Origin: Larix kaempferi
Taxonomy: Eukaryota; Streptophyta; Pinopsida; Pinales; Pinaceae
Reading direction: 5' to 3'
Assembly: GCA_027924585.1 (NCBI GenBank)
Contig: BSBM01000753.1
Coordinates: 22,588,501-22,652,500 of the forward strand
Length of the DNA stretch: 64,000 nucleotides
Numbering within the stretch: the first letter of the stretch is position 1; each line of letters begins with the position of its first letter. The position numbers and the translations under genes are program-made. This document shows, in pieces, positions 24,063 to 35,607 of this stretch. A model generated the notes under the pieces. It was not told where the DNA came from. It saw only the letters and a list, made by a program, of their open reading frames with translations, and searched no databases.

Positions 24063-25682
24063 AAGATTAATTTTTTGTGTTGCATAGTCCCGTATATATG
24101 TATTTTGACATACATGTACATTGTTGTACTTAGGGATACATGTACATTGACAGACCATTTAAGGGTCAACTACTTTGCCATATTTTGTATTACAAACATT
24201 CGTTTATCAATGATGATACAATATATTGCATTATTTCTCTTGAGTTTCCACTTGTTCTTGTGTTGAATTATCTCTTCCACAAGTTGATAAGTTATGCTAT
24301 TGAAATTTATATAATTACATTTTAAGCAATATTTATTCTCTTACATTTATTGCACTGATCAAGTAACATCTCACCATTGTGTTATGAAAACATGATCTTA
24401 ATGGAGCAAACTAATAATATCTTTCAACAGTTCAATGAACTCAGTACATGCATGCTAATTTGATATATAGTTTTAAGTTGTGGTTTTTGTCAACTCCAAG
24501 GGTTCCTACCCATTGATCAGGATTATGGTTGCAAGGAAAATATGTTGCAAGGAAAAAAGAAAAGTTAACAGAATAAGTCAAAATATGTTTGAATAATCTC
24601 TGTCATGTAAAAGATGCTACGCATATCATCAATTCCATCCTATGAAATTTTCACAAACTAAGAGGAAGTCTAATAGATGCTACACATTTCATCAATGGTA
24701 CCGCATTTCATCAAATGATACATACATGATCATCTATGAAGTTCGGTTGAAGTGTGCCTACTCTAGCATGCTAAAAAAATGGAAAAATATTAAGTACAAT
24801 GGCAAGGAATGCATGAACTAAAATGTAATAAAATTCATTGGGCCTTCATGTACATATGGTGAAATATACAACAAATATACCCTAGTTTGTAAGACCCTAG
24901 CTTTTCCCAATATGCTAACCAATAGCTAGTCATGAATTCACTCTCATAAAATCGTTGAAGATATAAACCCTATCCTTACTAAACCATAGTATGTAAGACC
25001 CTGGTTTGTGCTTTACCTCTTTCATATGTCCATTTTCCACTTTTCGTAATTCTAATTCATGTTTAAATGTACATCCTTTCAATATTTAGGGTCATGAACA
25101 TGCTTCAAACCATGATTTATTGCAAAACATAACTTAGTGGTGAAGCATGGCTCTAAATATTTTGAATGTGCATAAAAACATGTGTAATGCAAAGTAATCA
25201 TACAGAATCCATGGAAAATGAAATACCTAGCTAGTTTAATTATCTTCATTTATAATGTTGTTTTGATGAAGGAAAATAATATGTTCATGGTCCTATGTTT
25301 GTAAAAAGGATATATTATTCTCATATGAAAATGTATTTAAAATTGAATGTACTTGATTGATACAAATGATGATGTAATGGTTGTTCATTGTGATTTGGAA
25401 AGTATTCCCCCATAACTTGATGCAAAAGGTTCATGGTAACTTTGATCTAACAAAGCTAGCAAGGATCAGGGGGATATCATCGATGAAACATCGGCTCCAT
25501 TTTTTACTTGTAACTTTGAATTCTTAAAAATGACATTAATTACTCAAAATGCAAATATAGTGGAACACTAAGGAGATGTTAAATGATGTGGCACACTAAG
25601 GACATAGAAATCTACCAAGGGTGCAGTGTGGTAGGTTTGATTTCCACTCTTTGAATGTCTAGTTCTAGAATCAAAATCAAAA
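24063..25682. other. AT-rich intergenic stretch
   Basis: No gene seen. It separates the end of gene 2 from the satellite array. Short overlapping ORFs near 24070-24330 are antisense or AT-driven. Confidence 0.5.
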
Positions 25683-28600
25683 TTTTGAAAAGTTGACCCC
25701 TATGTGCGAAAATTGCATAGTCCCTTACTGAGCAAAACCATAGTTTCCAAAATGGACCTAAAATATGACACTTGGGGCATGGGACTAGAGGAGAGGGGCA
25801 CCCCTAGCACTATCCCAATATCTTGAATCCAATGGAGTCGATAGTTTGTTGATCCGAGCCATAGTTATCATTCTATGGCTCGTTCCAATTCGCATCCCAA
25901 AGGCCTTCAGGGACACCTGTTGGATACCTACCAGGGGCATAGAATTCCAACCGTGCAACAAAACCGGGATCTAGGAAGTCTTACAAGTGTGTCTAGGAAG
26001 TTTCCAACTGGGAATGCTAGCCATAAGTCCCTAGTCGGTGATTTTAATAATTTGACCCCTATATGCAAAGATTGCATAGTCCCTTACTAAGCAAAACCCT
26101 AGTTTCCAAAATGGACCTAAAAGATGACACTTGGGCTAGGGGACCGGAGGAGAGTGTAACCCCTAGAACTATCCTGATGTCTTGAATACAGCGGAGTCAA
26201 TGGTTTGTCGATCTGATCCATAATCGTCATTCTATAGCTCGTTCCAACTTGCATCCCAAAGGCCTTCAGGAACACCTGCTGGATACCTATTAGGGGCATA
26301 GAATTCCAACCGTCCAAAAAACCTGGGTTCCCGGAAGTCCTACAAGTGTGTATAGGAAGTTTCTAGCTAGGAACGCTAGCCATAAGTCCCTGGTTGATGA
26401 TTTTTCAAAGTTGACCCCTATGTGCAAAAATTGTATAGTTCCTTGCTGAGAAAAACCCTAGTTTCCAAAATGGACCTAACAGATGACACCTAGGCCATGG
26501 GACTGGAGGAGAAGGGAACCCCTAGAACTATATTGATGTACTAAATCCAACAGAATCGATGGTTTGTCGATCCGAGCCACGATCATCATTCTATGGCTCG
26601 TTCCAACTCGCATGCCAAAGGCCTTCAGGGACACGAGTTGGATACCTATCGAGGGAATAAAATTCCAACCATGCAACAAAACCTAGTTCCGTGAAGTCCT
26701 GCAACTGTGTCTAGGAAGCTTCCAGCTGGAAACGCTATCCATAAGTCCTCGGTCGATGATTTTGCAAAGTTGACCTCTATGTGCAAAGATTGCACAGTCC
26801 CTTAATGAGAAAAACCCTAGTTTCCAAAATGGACCTAAAAGATGACACCTAGGCCATGGGACCAGAGGAGAGGGGAACCCTTAGCACTATCCCGATGTCT
26901 TGAATCCAATGAAGTGAATGGTTTGTCGATCCGAGCCACGCTCATCATTCTATGGCTCGTTCCAACTCGCATCCCAAAGGCCTTCAGGGACACCTTTTGG
27001 ATACCTACCAGAGGCATAAAATTCCAACCGTGCAACAAAAATGGGTTCCGTGAAGCCTTGAATATGTGTCTAGGAGGGTTCCAATTGGTAATGCTATCCA
27101 TAAGTCCCCGATCGATGATTTTGCAAAGTTTATCCCTATGTGCAAAAAATGTATAGCCCCTTACCGAGCAAAACCCTAGTTTCCAAAATGGACCTAAAAG
27201 ATGACACCTAGGCCATGGGACCAAAGGAGAAGGGAACCCCTAGAACTATATTGATGTACTCAATCCAACAGAATTGACAGTTTGTCGATCTGAGCCATGA
27301 TCATCATTCTATGGCTCGTTCCAACTCGCATGCCAAAGGACTTCAGGGACACTGGTTGGATACCTATCGAGGGAATAAAATTCCAACCATGCAACAAAAC
27401 CTAGTTCCATGAAGTCCTACAAGTGTGTCTAGGAAGCTTCCAACTGGGAACGTTATCCATAAGTCCTCGGTCGATGATTTTGCAAAGTTGACCCCTATGT
27501 GCAAAGATTGCACAGTCCCTTACTGAGAAAAACCCTAGTTTCCAAAATGGACCTAAAAGATGACACCTAGGCCATGGGACCGGAGGAGAGGGGAACCCCT
27601 AGCACTATCTCGATGTACTAAATCCAATGGAGTGAATGGTTTGTCGATCTGAGCCACGTTCATCATTCTATGGCTTGTTCCAACTCGCATCCCAAAGGCC
27701 TTCAGGGACACCTTTTGGATACCTACCAAGGGCATAGAATTCCAACCGTGCAACAAAAATGGGTTCTGTGAAGTACTGAATGTGTGTCTAGGAAGGTTCC
27801 AACTGGTAACGCTAGCCATAAGTCCCCGGTCAATGATTTTGCAAATTTTACCCCTATGTGCAAAAATTGCACAGTCCCTTATGGAGCAAAACCCTAGTTT
27901 CCAAAATGGACCTAAAATATGACACCTGGGACATGGGATCGGAGGAGAGGGGAACCCCTAGCACTATATTGTTGTCCTGAATCCAATGAATTTGACGGTT
28001 TTTCGATCCAAGCCATGATCATCATTCTATGGCTCGTTCCAACTCGCATCCCAAAGGCTTTCAGGGACACCTATTGGACACCTACCGGGGGCATAGAATT
28101 CCAACCGTGCAACAAAACCGGGTTCCATTAAGTCCTACAAGTGCATATAGAAAGGTTTTAGCCGGGAACACTAGCCATAAGTCCTTGGTCGATGATTTTG
28201 CAAAGTTGACCCCTATGTGTAAAGATTCCACAGTCCCTTATTGAGCAAAACCCTAGTTTCCAAAATGGACCTAAAAGATGACACCTGGGCCATGGGAACA
28301 GAGGAGAGGGGCACCCCTAGTACTATCCCGATGTCCTGAATCCAATGGAGTCTATGGTTTTTCAATACGAGCCATGGTCATCAGTAAATGGCTCATTCCA
28401 ACTCACATCCCAAAGGCCTTCAGGGACACCTATTGGATACCTAACGAGGGCATAGAATTCCAACCATGCAACAAAAATGGGTTCCAGGAAGTCCTACAAG
28501 TGTGTCTAGGAAGGTTCCAGCTGGGAATGCTAGACATAAGTCCCTGGACGATAATTTTTCAAAGTTGACCCATATGTGCAAAGATTGCAGAGTGCCTTAC

Positions 28601-28762
28601 TGAGCAAAACCCTAGTTTCCAAAATGGACCTAAAAGATGACTCCTGGGCCATGGGACCAGAGGAGAGGGGAACCCCTAGCACTATCCCAATGTCCTAAAT
28701 CTAACAGGTTCGATGGTTTTTCTATCCGATCCACGGTCATCATTCTTTGGCTTATTCCAATT
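25683..28762. repeat. Satellite array, exact 359-bp unit, about 8.6 copies
   Basis: The anchor TAGTTTCCAAAATGGACCT begins at 25741, 26100, 26459, 26818, 27177, 27536, 27895, 28254 and 28613: every interval is exactly 359 bp, with only substitutions between units. A 58-bp partial unit precedes the first anchor, and the last unit breaks off near 28762. Units at 26459 and 27177 share private variants (AACTATATTGATGTACT, GGGAATAAAATTCC). Units at 26818 and 27536 share others (CACCTTTTGGATACC, AAAAATGGGTTC), giving a 718-bp dimeric higher-order unit. As 359 is not a multiple of three, this is not a protein repeat; the ORFs across it are artefacts. Confidence 0.97.
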
Positions 28763-29097
28763 AGGTATCTAACGATTATATTTGTGTGGATGATGGATGT
28801 GAATCTTATGGTGAAAAAGGAGATGGTGATGGTGACAACATGGGTAGGAAGAGCACGGTGGTGATGTTCATGGTGACATGGTGATGGAGACAATGACCAT
28901 GGGGATAGTGATAATGAACATGGAGATGGTGATGGTGATAGTGAGCATGAAAATGACAATGATGATGAATATATTATGGTTTACTTAGATGGGATAAAAA
29001 ACAAAGAAAACAAATCGATGGCGAAACTTGTGCAATTTATCAAGTTGTACCAAGTCTATGTAATTTATCAATCTATCAAGCTATCAATGTCTAGCTA
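28763..29097. repeat. Dispersed direct repeat, copy 1 (Asp-rich coding remnant)
   Basis: About 335 bp beginning AGGTATCTAAC(G/A)(A/G)TTATATT, repeated at 30428-30765. On the plus strand a readable but frame-shifted segment is Asp/Gly/His-rich (HGDGDGDSEHENDNDDEY) followed by MAKLVQFIKLYQV. It looks like a worn exon of an unidentified gene. It starts exactly where the 359-bp satellite stops. Confidence 0.75.
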
Positions 29098-30427
29098 GTA
29101 TTTCTAGGCCTGTTTAAACTCTAGAGAAAATGTGTTCGACCTCTATGATTGAATAGGGAGGATGGCCCTACTGAAATAGATTTGTTGCAACTGGTGACAT
29201 GTCCTTGCAATGCACAATTTTCATTTCGTTCCTCCAATTGCATTTAGGTCAAGTGTCGCAAGAAGATATGGAAAATTCATCCTTAGGAATAATAACTAAA
29301 CCAAGCAACAAACTTGAATGTTGTAATTTTTGGAAAGTGTGTTTGGGAGAGACCAACATGAGCGCAATGTCCATAAACTCTCATGCAAACTTTTTATGAA
29401 TTTGACCTTTTAATGCAAAATCTTCTTTGCCTCTTAATGAGAAAAACCCTAGTTGGATATGGGTTCCAATAAGATGTTTTTACTCCACATATGGGTACTC
29501 ATGCCTTGGCCATGATCATTGGGTACTTCTTAGGATCAACCTTCATGAATGTGTCATTGGACCTCCACAAAGGACAATGAATGCATTGTGGGGCCTTATC
29601 CATCATCAAGTGATGAAACACGTGATTTATGATCATATTAAATTTGCTAAAGCTTAAGGGAATTGGAAAAGTTATTTAACTAGAAAATGAGAAATTTGAG
29701 GGGGTATTTTACATCTAACTGGGATACAAGTTCCATTAGAATGGGTCTCAAGGTGTACCAAGTGTAAGTAAGGAAAACAAGGGGCACATTCCCTAAGTGA
29801 CACTTCTTAGGCTCAATCCCCATGAAAAATATCTAGAATCCACAAAACATTCTCATTCTTGGGGATTATTTAATGGGTATTAGGTCTTCAGTAGCATGGA
29901 TGGGTCTGGATCCCTTTACAATAGTTGAGATGGAAAAAATAGCCTCTCATGCTAAACCTTGCTTCTTAGGATCCAGCACCATGTACAAGCGCTTGAACCA
30001 CATGTATATGTTAATTATCACTTGCAAGGGTGATATGGGTACCATGACTACATTACTTGTGAACCAAGAGTGGGTCTCTAGGTCTACCAAGGTTAAGGGA
30101 GGACAACAAGGGTTTTGTTTCCTAAATGCTACTCCTCAAATTCAATATCCATGAAATGCACCTAGAATCAATACAATCTTTGTTAAAGATGCATTAAGGG
30201 GTTTAGAATACAAATTATGGTTTCTTGGACTCTTGTGCATAGTTGTAGCACAATGGTTTAGATACAAGTGAATGCACATGAATATATGAAGTTTTTTTTG
30301 CATGCATATATTAGGATTAGGTTTCTGTTCTTTTTTCTGGCATGCATATATATTAGGATTATGAATAGATTATGACCAAGGCTAGATTAGGTTTCTATGT
30401 TTGGGGTTTGGGTTTCTAGGTTTCTAA
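29098..30427. other. Unclassified sequence between the two direct repeats, with diverged internal repeats
   Basis: Two diverged blocks at about 29736-29838 and 30063-30166 share GGGTCTC-AGGT-TACCAAG, AACAAGGG and CATGAAA. The phrase AGAAAAACCCTAGTTGGATA near 29440 resembles the 359-bp satellite anchor, so this may be an older, strongly diverged part of that array. No convincing gene. Confidence 0.4.
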
Positions 30428-30765
30428 ATTAGGTATCTAACAGTTATATTTGTGTGGATGATGGATGGGAATCTTATGGTGAAAAGGGGGATGGTGATGG
30501 TGACAACATGGGTGGGAAGAGCACAGTGGTGATGTTAATGGTGGCATGGTGATGGAGACAATGACCATGGGGATATTCATAATGAGCATGGAGATGGTGA
30601 TGGTGATAGTGAGCATGAAAATGGGCATGAGGATGCAGATACTATGGTTTACTTAGATGGGAGAAAAAAATAGAAAAAAATCCATGACAAAATTTGTGCA
30701 ATTTATCAAGTTTTACCAATTCTATGCAATTTATCAATCTATAACGATATCAATGCCTGACTGCA
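30428..30765. repeat. Dispersed direct repeat, copy 2
   Basis: Second copy of the 28763-29097 segment, with scattered substitutions and small indels (for example GAGCATGAAAATGGGCATGA). The two copies lie 1.67 kb apart, in the same orientation. Confidence 0.75.
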
Positions 30766-30985
30766 ATAGTCAAAATATTAATGTCAATAATCAATGAGAC
30801 CATGAAACAAAATCATAGCATACATGTACACCACATACCTATAACATAGTACAAAATCAAACATGCAAACCACATACCAGATTACCTACCTATGGTCATT
30901 CGACTAGACCATCAGGATCACCTCGAATACCAAGGGTTTCCTTTAACCTATCGTGCTTGGAGTAAGAAAATAAGTATCGTTCCTT

Positions 30986-32630
30986 TCATGAGTTATTCCT
31001 TGGCATTGTTTGCAGCTGGAGGTTTGTACCAATAACTAATTTTGTATAATGGTATACAATCTCACTTGGTCTATAATATTCATATGTATACCCTTTTCTA
31101 TTTGCTAGGTGGGAAACTTGGTTCAAATATTCTCCTTTTATAACCATCGACCCAATCGAAAAATCATTGGCTTCAGAGTCTCGTAATGGGACATTTAGGT
31201 TTTTCTTCCCCTCTAAGCAACATGCCAGCCAATAGTTGGTGTGCCATGCATTACGTCTTGGGGAAACCACTACGTATATGTTCCCTAGAGAAAATATAGT
31301 GCCAATGTTTTAGTCAACTAATTAGACACAACTAGTTGTCAAAAATATCAAAAATATAAAAATATTAATCGAACCTCGTTGTACGAGATCTGATATGTGG
31401 TCATAGTTTGGTGAAATACTTGATTTGTCCTCCTCCAATTGGGATAATCTGTGGCTATCCGTCGACCAATGGGGAGTGATACACAGTCCCAGCTATCAAC
31501 CCACTCCATGGATTCACATTCGTCCCATTCACTACTACTGCATAGAGAACAAAAACATAAGAGTTTCCTTGTCCACATTTCAAGTATAGCATTGTCCGAT
31601 GTTCTAACTGAATGAAATGTACGAGTTCCTTGGATGGTCTTGCACTCATATAACTGTGATCGATCTACATCCACCACCTCCAAAAAATATTTATGTACAT
31701 GTGCTTTCCTGGTTGAGTGATCTTCCTGCCTTCTTCCTCCCCCCCCCATGACTAAAGCACACCATTCAACGATGGTTTTTGCATCTCGGATGAGTGATAC
31801 ATTTGTGAACTTCATTTATTGCCTGCGTAATGCAGTGTTGATGCATGCACCTGCTCCATCATGTTCACCTTTTCTGTGTCCGATTTCAAAATAGTTCGAA
31901 ATATGTGGCACCTTGTTCCTTTTCTAGAGCATACAAAACCATTGGAAGACACGAGCATTTTTTAATTTCCCTGCACAATCGTTAGACCAAATCCAATGTT
32001 GCTCCATCTGTATACTGTTATCCTTCAAGTGATTATAGAACATTTGAAAGTTGTGTTGTACAAAATCCAAGTCGTCACACCTGTCATCACTTATGTAGAA
32101 GTGACACTCCTTCAATATAACCATGTTGTCTTCAGTACTATCTTCCCCATGTCTATAGGTGATATGGACCATTATGTTGACCTAGTATGAGTGATAGTAT
32201 TGACTCTGAATCTCATTTTGGGGTTGAAGAGTGTACTTTTGCACAAAACCGACCACTGACAGGATAGTCCCAATAGGAAATGTATCCCTGCACATTCTAA
32301 ACTTCTCATCTTGCCAACGCGTCACATGTACATGCTTTACATACTGCTGTGTCTTTTCAAAAAATTCCTCCATGAATTCACCAACCCATACCTGGCAGAT
32401 CAATCATAAATACATATATCAATAGATTTTTACATATGAAATTGCAATCTGAAAAAAAAATAGTATTCAATAACTCATTACCAACCTGAGAAGTGACCAA
32501 TTGTATTTTTTTATTTCGTTCCCTCCATCAATATCATGTGTGACATATTTGAATGACTGCAAGTTCACCTCTTGCCTCCCAAGTTAATTCTCATCGGTCA
32601 CATGTATTCATTTTTAAAATAATGCCAATC
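30986..32630 (-). pseudogene. 'Gene 1', copy I: 3' exons of a decayed transposase-like gene
   Basis: Minus-strand exons: about 32630-32512, 32393-31375 and 31284-30986. The middle exon is one continuous frame broken by three stops (TAG 32182-32184, TAG 31924-31926, TAA 31816-31818) with no frameshift. Seen motifs, in order: GEFMEEFFEKTQQYVKH, EIQSQYYHSY, KECHFYISDDR, HWIWSNDCAGKLK, NYFEIGHRKGEHDGAGA, then the C-terminal NYWLACCLEGKK, GSMVIKGEYLNQV and VYHYTKLVIGTNLQL. The same order occurs in copy II at 37.8-40.6 kb, which has SSDGCAGQFK where this copy has SNDCAGKLK, so a probable catalytic segment is altered. N-terminal exons are missing upstream of 32.63 kb. From memory, proteins with (S/T)DGCA-Q(F/Y)K and HGKG--DG-G blocks are uncharacterised, transposase-like and found in plants and animals. 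A database search would be needed to name the superfamily. Confidence 0.7.
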
Positions 32631-32639
32631 CACCACACC

Positions 32640-32873
32640 AGTGCCAATTTCATTAAATTTGGACAAATTATGCAATTTTTGGACTAAGAAAGTGTGAATT
32701 TAGGCTTTGAAAGTGTCAATATCAACCTTTCTAAAGTGCAAAAACAAGTTCTGAAAGTGGCAATTTTGGCTTTGAAAAGTGCATTTTTCTATTCGAATAG
32801 TGTGTTTTTTGACCACTTATGAACCTTAAAATTGCTATTTTTTGTTATAAAACTATGAATTTCAATTCAAAAA
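32640..32873. other. Spacer with AAGTG-word repeats
   Basis: Irregular repeats of (G/A)AAAGTG(T/C)(G/A)AATTT, apparently the degenerate edge of the adjoining 41-bp tandem array. Confidence 0.5.
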
Positions 32874-33095
32874 GTGTGAATTTCAAATAAAAAATGCAAA
32901 TTTTGATTTGAAAAGTGTGAATTTCAAATAAAAAAATGCAAATTTTGATTTGAAAAGTGTAAATTTCAAATAAAAAAATGAAAATTTTCATTTGAAAAGT
33001 GTGAATTTAAAATAAAAAATGCAATTTATGATTTGAAAAGTGTGAATTTCAAATAAAAAAAAGCAATTTTTTATTTGAAAATTGCAATTTTCATT
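32874..33095. repeat. Tandem repeat, 41-42 bp x 5
   Basis: GTGTGAATTTCAAATAAAAA followed by ATGCAAATTTTGATTTGAAA starts at 32874, 32915, 32957, 32999 and 33040. It lies where the N-terminal exons of gene 1 copy I would be expected. Confidence 0.9.
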
Positions 33096-33178
33096 TTTAA
33101 ATGTTCAAAATTTTAAGGTGAAAAGCCCAATGTCTAAAATATTGACTCATTGTTTGAATAGCTAGTCAATCGGCTAAG

Positions 33179-33672
33179 TTATAACATATAAAAATGGTTT
33201 GTCACGACTTCTGTTTTCCGACAAGAAGAATCGGCCACCCCTTCTTTTCGAAGTTAATTGTGAAAACATTTATCCAGCAATTCAGATATATTCATAATGG
33301 ATAACACAAGAAGGGTTGACCCTTCTTGTAGTGTCGAACTATTATGAAAATAATACTGAGAATATGAAGGGTCAGCCGACCTTTCAATTACGGGGCAATT
33401 TTAAAAATAGAACACCTTGGAAGTTTTGACATATAAAAATGGTTTCTCCCGACTTTCGTTTTTCGACAAGAAGGATCGGCTACCCCTTCTTTTCGTTGTT
33501 AATTGTGAAAATATTTATCCAACAATTTAGCTATATCCATATTAGAGAACACAAGAAGGAGCGACCGACCCTTTTTGCAGTGTCAAACTATTATGAAAAG
33601 AATATTGGGAATAAGAAGGGTTAGCTGACCCTTTATTTACGAGGGAAATGTAACAATAGAACACCTTGGAGA
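33179..33672. repeat. Tandem duplication (about 245 bp x 2) carrying six AAGAAGGGTC-type palindromes
   Basis: Copies at about 33179-33421 and 33425-33672 share ACATATAAAAATGGTTT, CCCCTTCTTTTCG and AATAGAACACCTTGGA. Each holds three palindrome-like words built from AAGAAGG ... CCTTCTT. The best is at 33308-33331, where arms ACAAGAAGGGT and ACCCTTCTTGT are perfect around TG. Others lie near 33221, 33366, 33465, 33552 and 33615. The array is upstream of gene 1 copy I (minus strand), comparable in position to the palindrome array upstream of copy II. Confidence 0.75.
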
Positions 33673-35068
33673 AAGAGTGACCCTGATAATATTTCCACTT
33701 GCCAATAAACTCTTTGAAGCAAAACGTCTAAATTTTGTTGTTTAAATGTTGATATCTAGTATCCCAGGGTGACATGTGGAATAATCATATTGTGACACGT
33801 GGCATATTTGATTTTGCACATTAAGTATTATAATTATAGTTTAATTATAATATTGGCTCATATAGAATATTTTATCCTCTGAGCACCACTGAATCCATGC
33901 TATGTTTTATTATGTATTAAACACTATGTTTTAAATATGCTTGGGCAAACTGCAAGAGGAAGTGAATAATTAAAGTAGCATTTGTGCTCTCACACTATCA
34001 CTACCTCTCTAGCTACTAGTACACCCTATTATCTTAGTCATTCATGTTGATCTATATACTTGCAATCGTTGAGACCTATGGATTGGAAATATTGACACCT
34101 AAATCCTCCAAAAACAAAGGTATCGAAGGCAAAGACCGTGTTTTGATGTTTTGTGCCTATTTTTCATGTTCTAATCGGCCATCAAACCCAAATGGTTTCA
34201 TGCAGCCAACTAATGAGATATTGAAAAATATAAATATCTGGCAATTGGGTGATTCCATGAAGATGGATAACTCTTTTTGTCCAAATATGACGGTGAAAAA
34301 CATAAATTTTACCAATGTATTAAATTGAAGCCCTTGAAACTCATACTTGCCACATGAATTTTGACATGCGGTTGAAAAACAAAATGTAGAGAATTATGTT
34401 GGCTTTCCAATGATATTTTTTTTGAAATATACCAATGTCATATATCGTGTCGAATTTTCATTTAATAAAATGTGTGTACTTAAAAATTTGAAGAGCAATT
34501 AACAAGTAGTTTGTGTGTGTGCGCACAATAATTTAATGTTAAAGTAATAATTTAAAAAAATGAAATATGTGAACATGATCTAAACAGAATGCACTAAGGC
34601 ATACATATTTTTCTTTTAATTTTTATCGAAAAATTATATTTATTATTATTTTTCGAAACTAACCAATGAATATTTAAGTCGCATTTTGCACACATGTGTG
34701 TGTGTGCATGAAATCTTTTGATTTTTTACATAATTTGCCAAACTAAAAATACCATCTTAAAGAGGACGTGTTTATCTAGGGCTTGTGTATTTTTGAAAAT
34801 TTTTGGACGTGTATTTTGAATGTTGTGGATTTATCTTTGAGCTCAATCGAAGTTGTCGGTAGGGTTTTTTAGGGCAAGTTTTAATAGAAATTTAAAAACA
34901 AAAGACATATGAAGATAAAAATTCATAAATTTTATGTATCTGGATAGAGGATTCGTCAATGGTATCAAGTCCACTCATTATTGAGCACTTAATGACATGA
35001 TTTAACTGTTTGGAAGGAAGACAAAATTTCCATTCTGCAAGGAAAAGGGCTCTCGGCCTGGTTTTTAA
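33673..35068. other. Intergenic sequence, no gene seen
   Basis: No supported gene. GTGTGTG(T/C)GCACA and CACATGTGTGTGTGTGCATG runs occur near 34510-34530 and 34690-34710. Confidence 0.5.
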
Positions 35069-35258
35069 GCCCTCGATCGAGCTATTTGCTCGATCAAGGT
35101 ATTTAAAATACCCCGATCGAGGGATTAACAACACCTTGATCGAGGGTTTAACAAGACCTCGATCGAGGTTTTAGAAATACCTCAATCGAGGTCTTGATAA
35201 ACCCTTGATCAAGGTATTTTCTCGATCAAGGGTCTATAAAATATGCTCGATCGAGGGT
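35069..35258. repeat. Palindrome array A1: nine CCTCGATCGAGG-like sites at 19-26 bp spacing
   Basis: Near-palindromic 12-14 bp words centred on GATC or TGATCA begin at about 35070, 35089, 35110, 35133, 35156, 35180, 35201, 35220 and 35246 (for example CCCTCGATCGAG, CCTTGATCAAGG, ACCTCAATCGAGG). They are separated by 6-12 bp of AT-rich linker (TTTAACAAG, TCTATAAAATAT). A second array of the same motif is at 63.07-63.22 kb. It lies about 350 bp upstream of the first readable exon of gene 1 copy II. Such arrays could be subterminal transposase-binding sites, as known for CACTA-type elements; that role is inference. Confidence 0.85.
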
Positions 35259-35607
35259 TTGTCTGTATAAAAAAAAATATATAAATGAATCGGGGTGAAA
35301 CCACGAAAGGAGTTGGCAACAATTAATGTTGCAAACTACCCTTCCCTCGTAAAAACATCAACGAACCTGTATATAACCAGCAAACAATTAATCAAAAACA
35401 ACAATTTAACTCATTGCTAGTTTTTTTTTTCCATTAGAGCTTTGTCATTTTGATCTTGTTGAATTAGAGCTTTGTCATTTCCATGTTGTTGAATTAGAGC
35501 TCATTAAACAGGTAATATTTCTTTGTAGGCATATTTCAAGATTTCATACTAGCATATTGTTGTTTGTGATAACAATTTGAATTTTTGTTTGTTTGTTTTG
35601 ATTGTAG

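Noticed and set aside
26835-27224. Multiple ORFs of 66-129 codons across 25.8-28.9 kb
   Set aside because: They are reading frames through the 359-bp satellite; the period is not a multiple of three, so no repeated protein is preserved.
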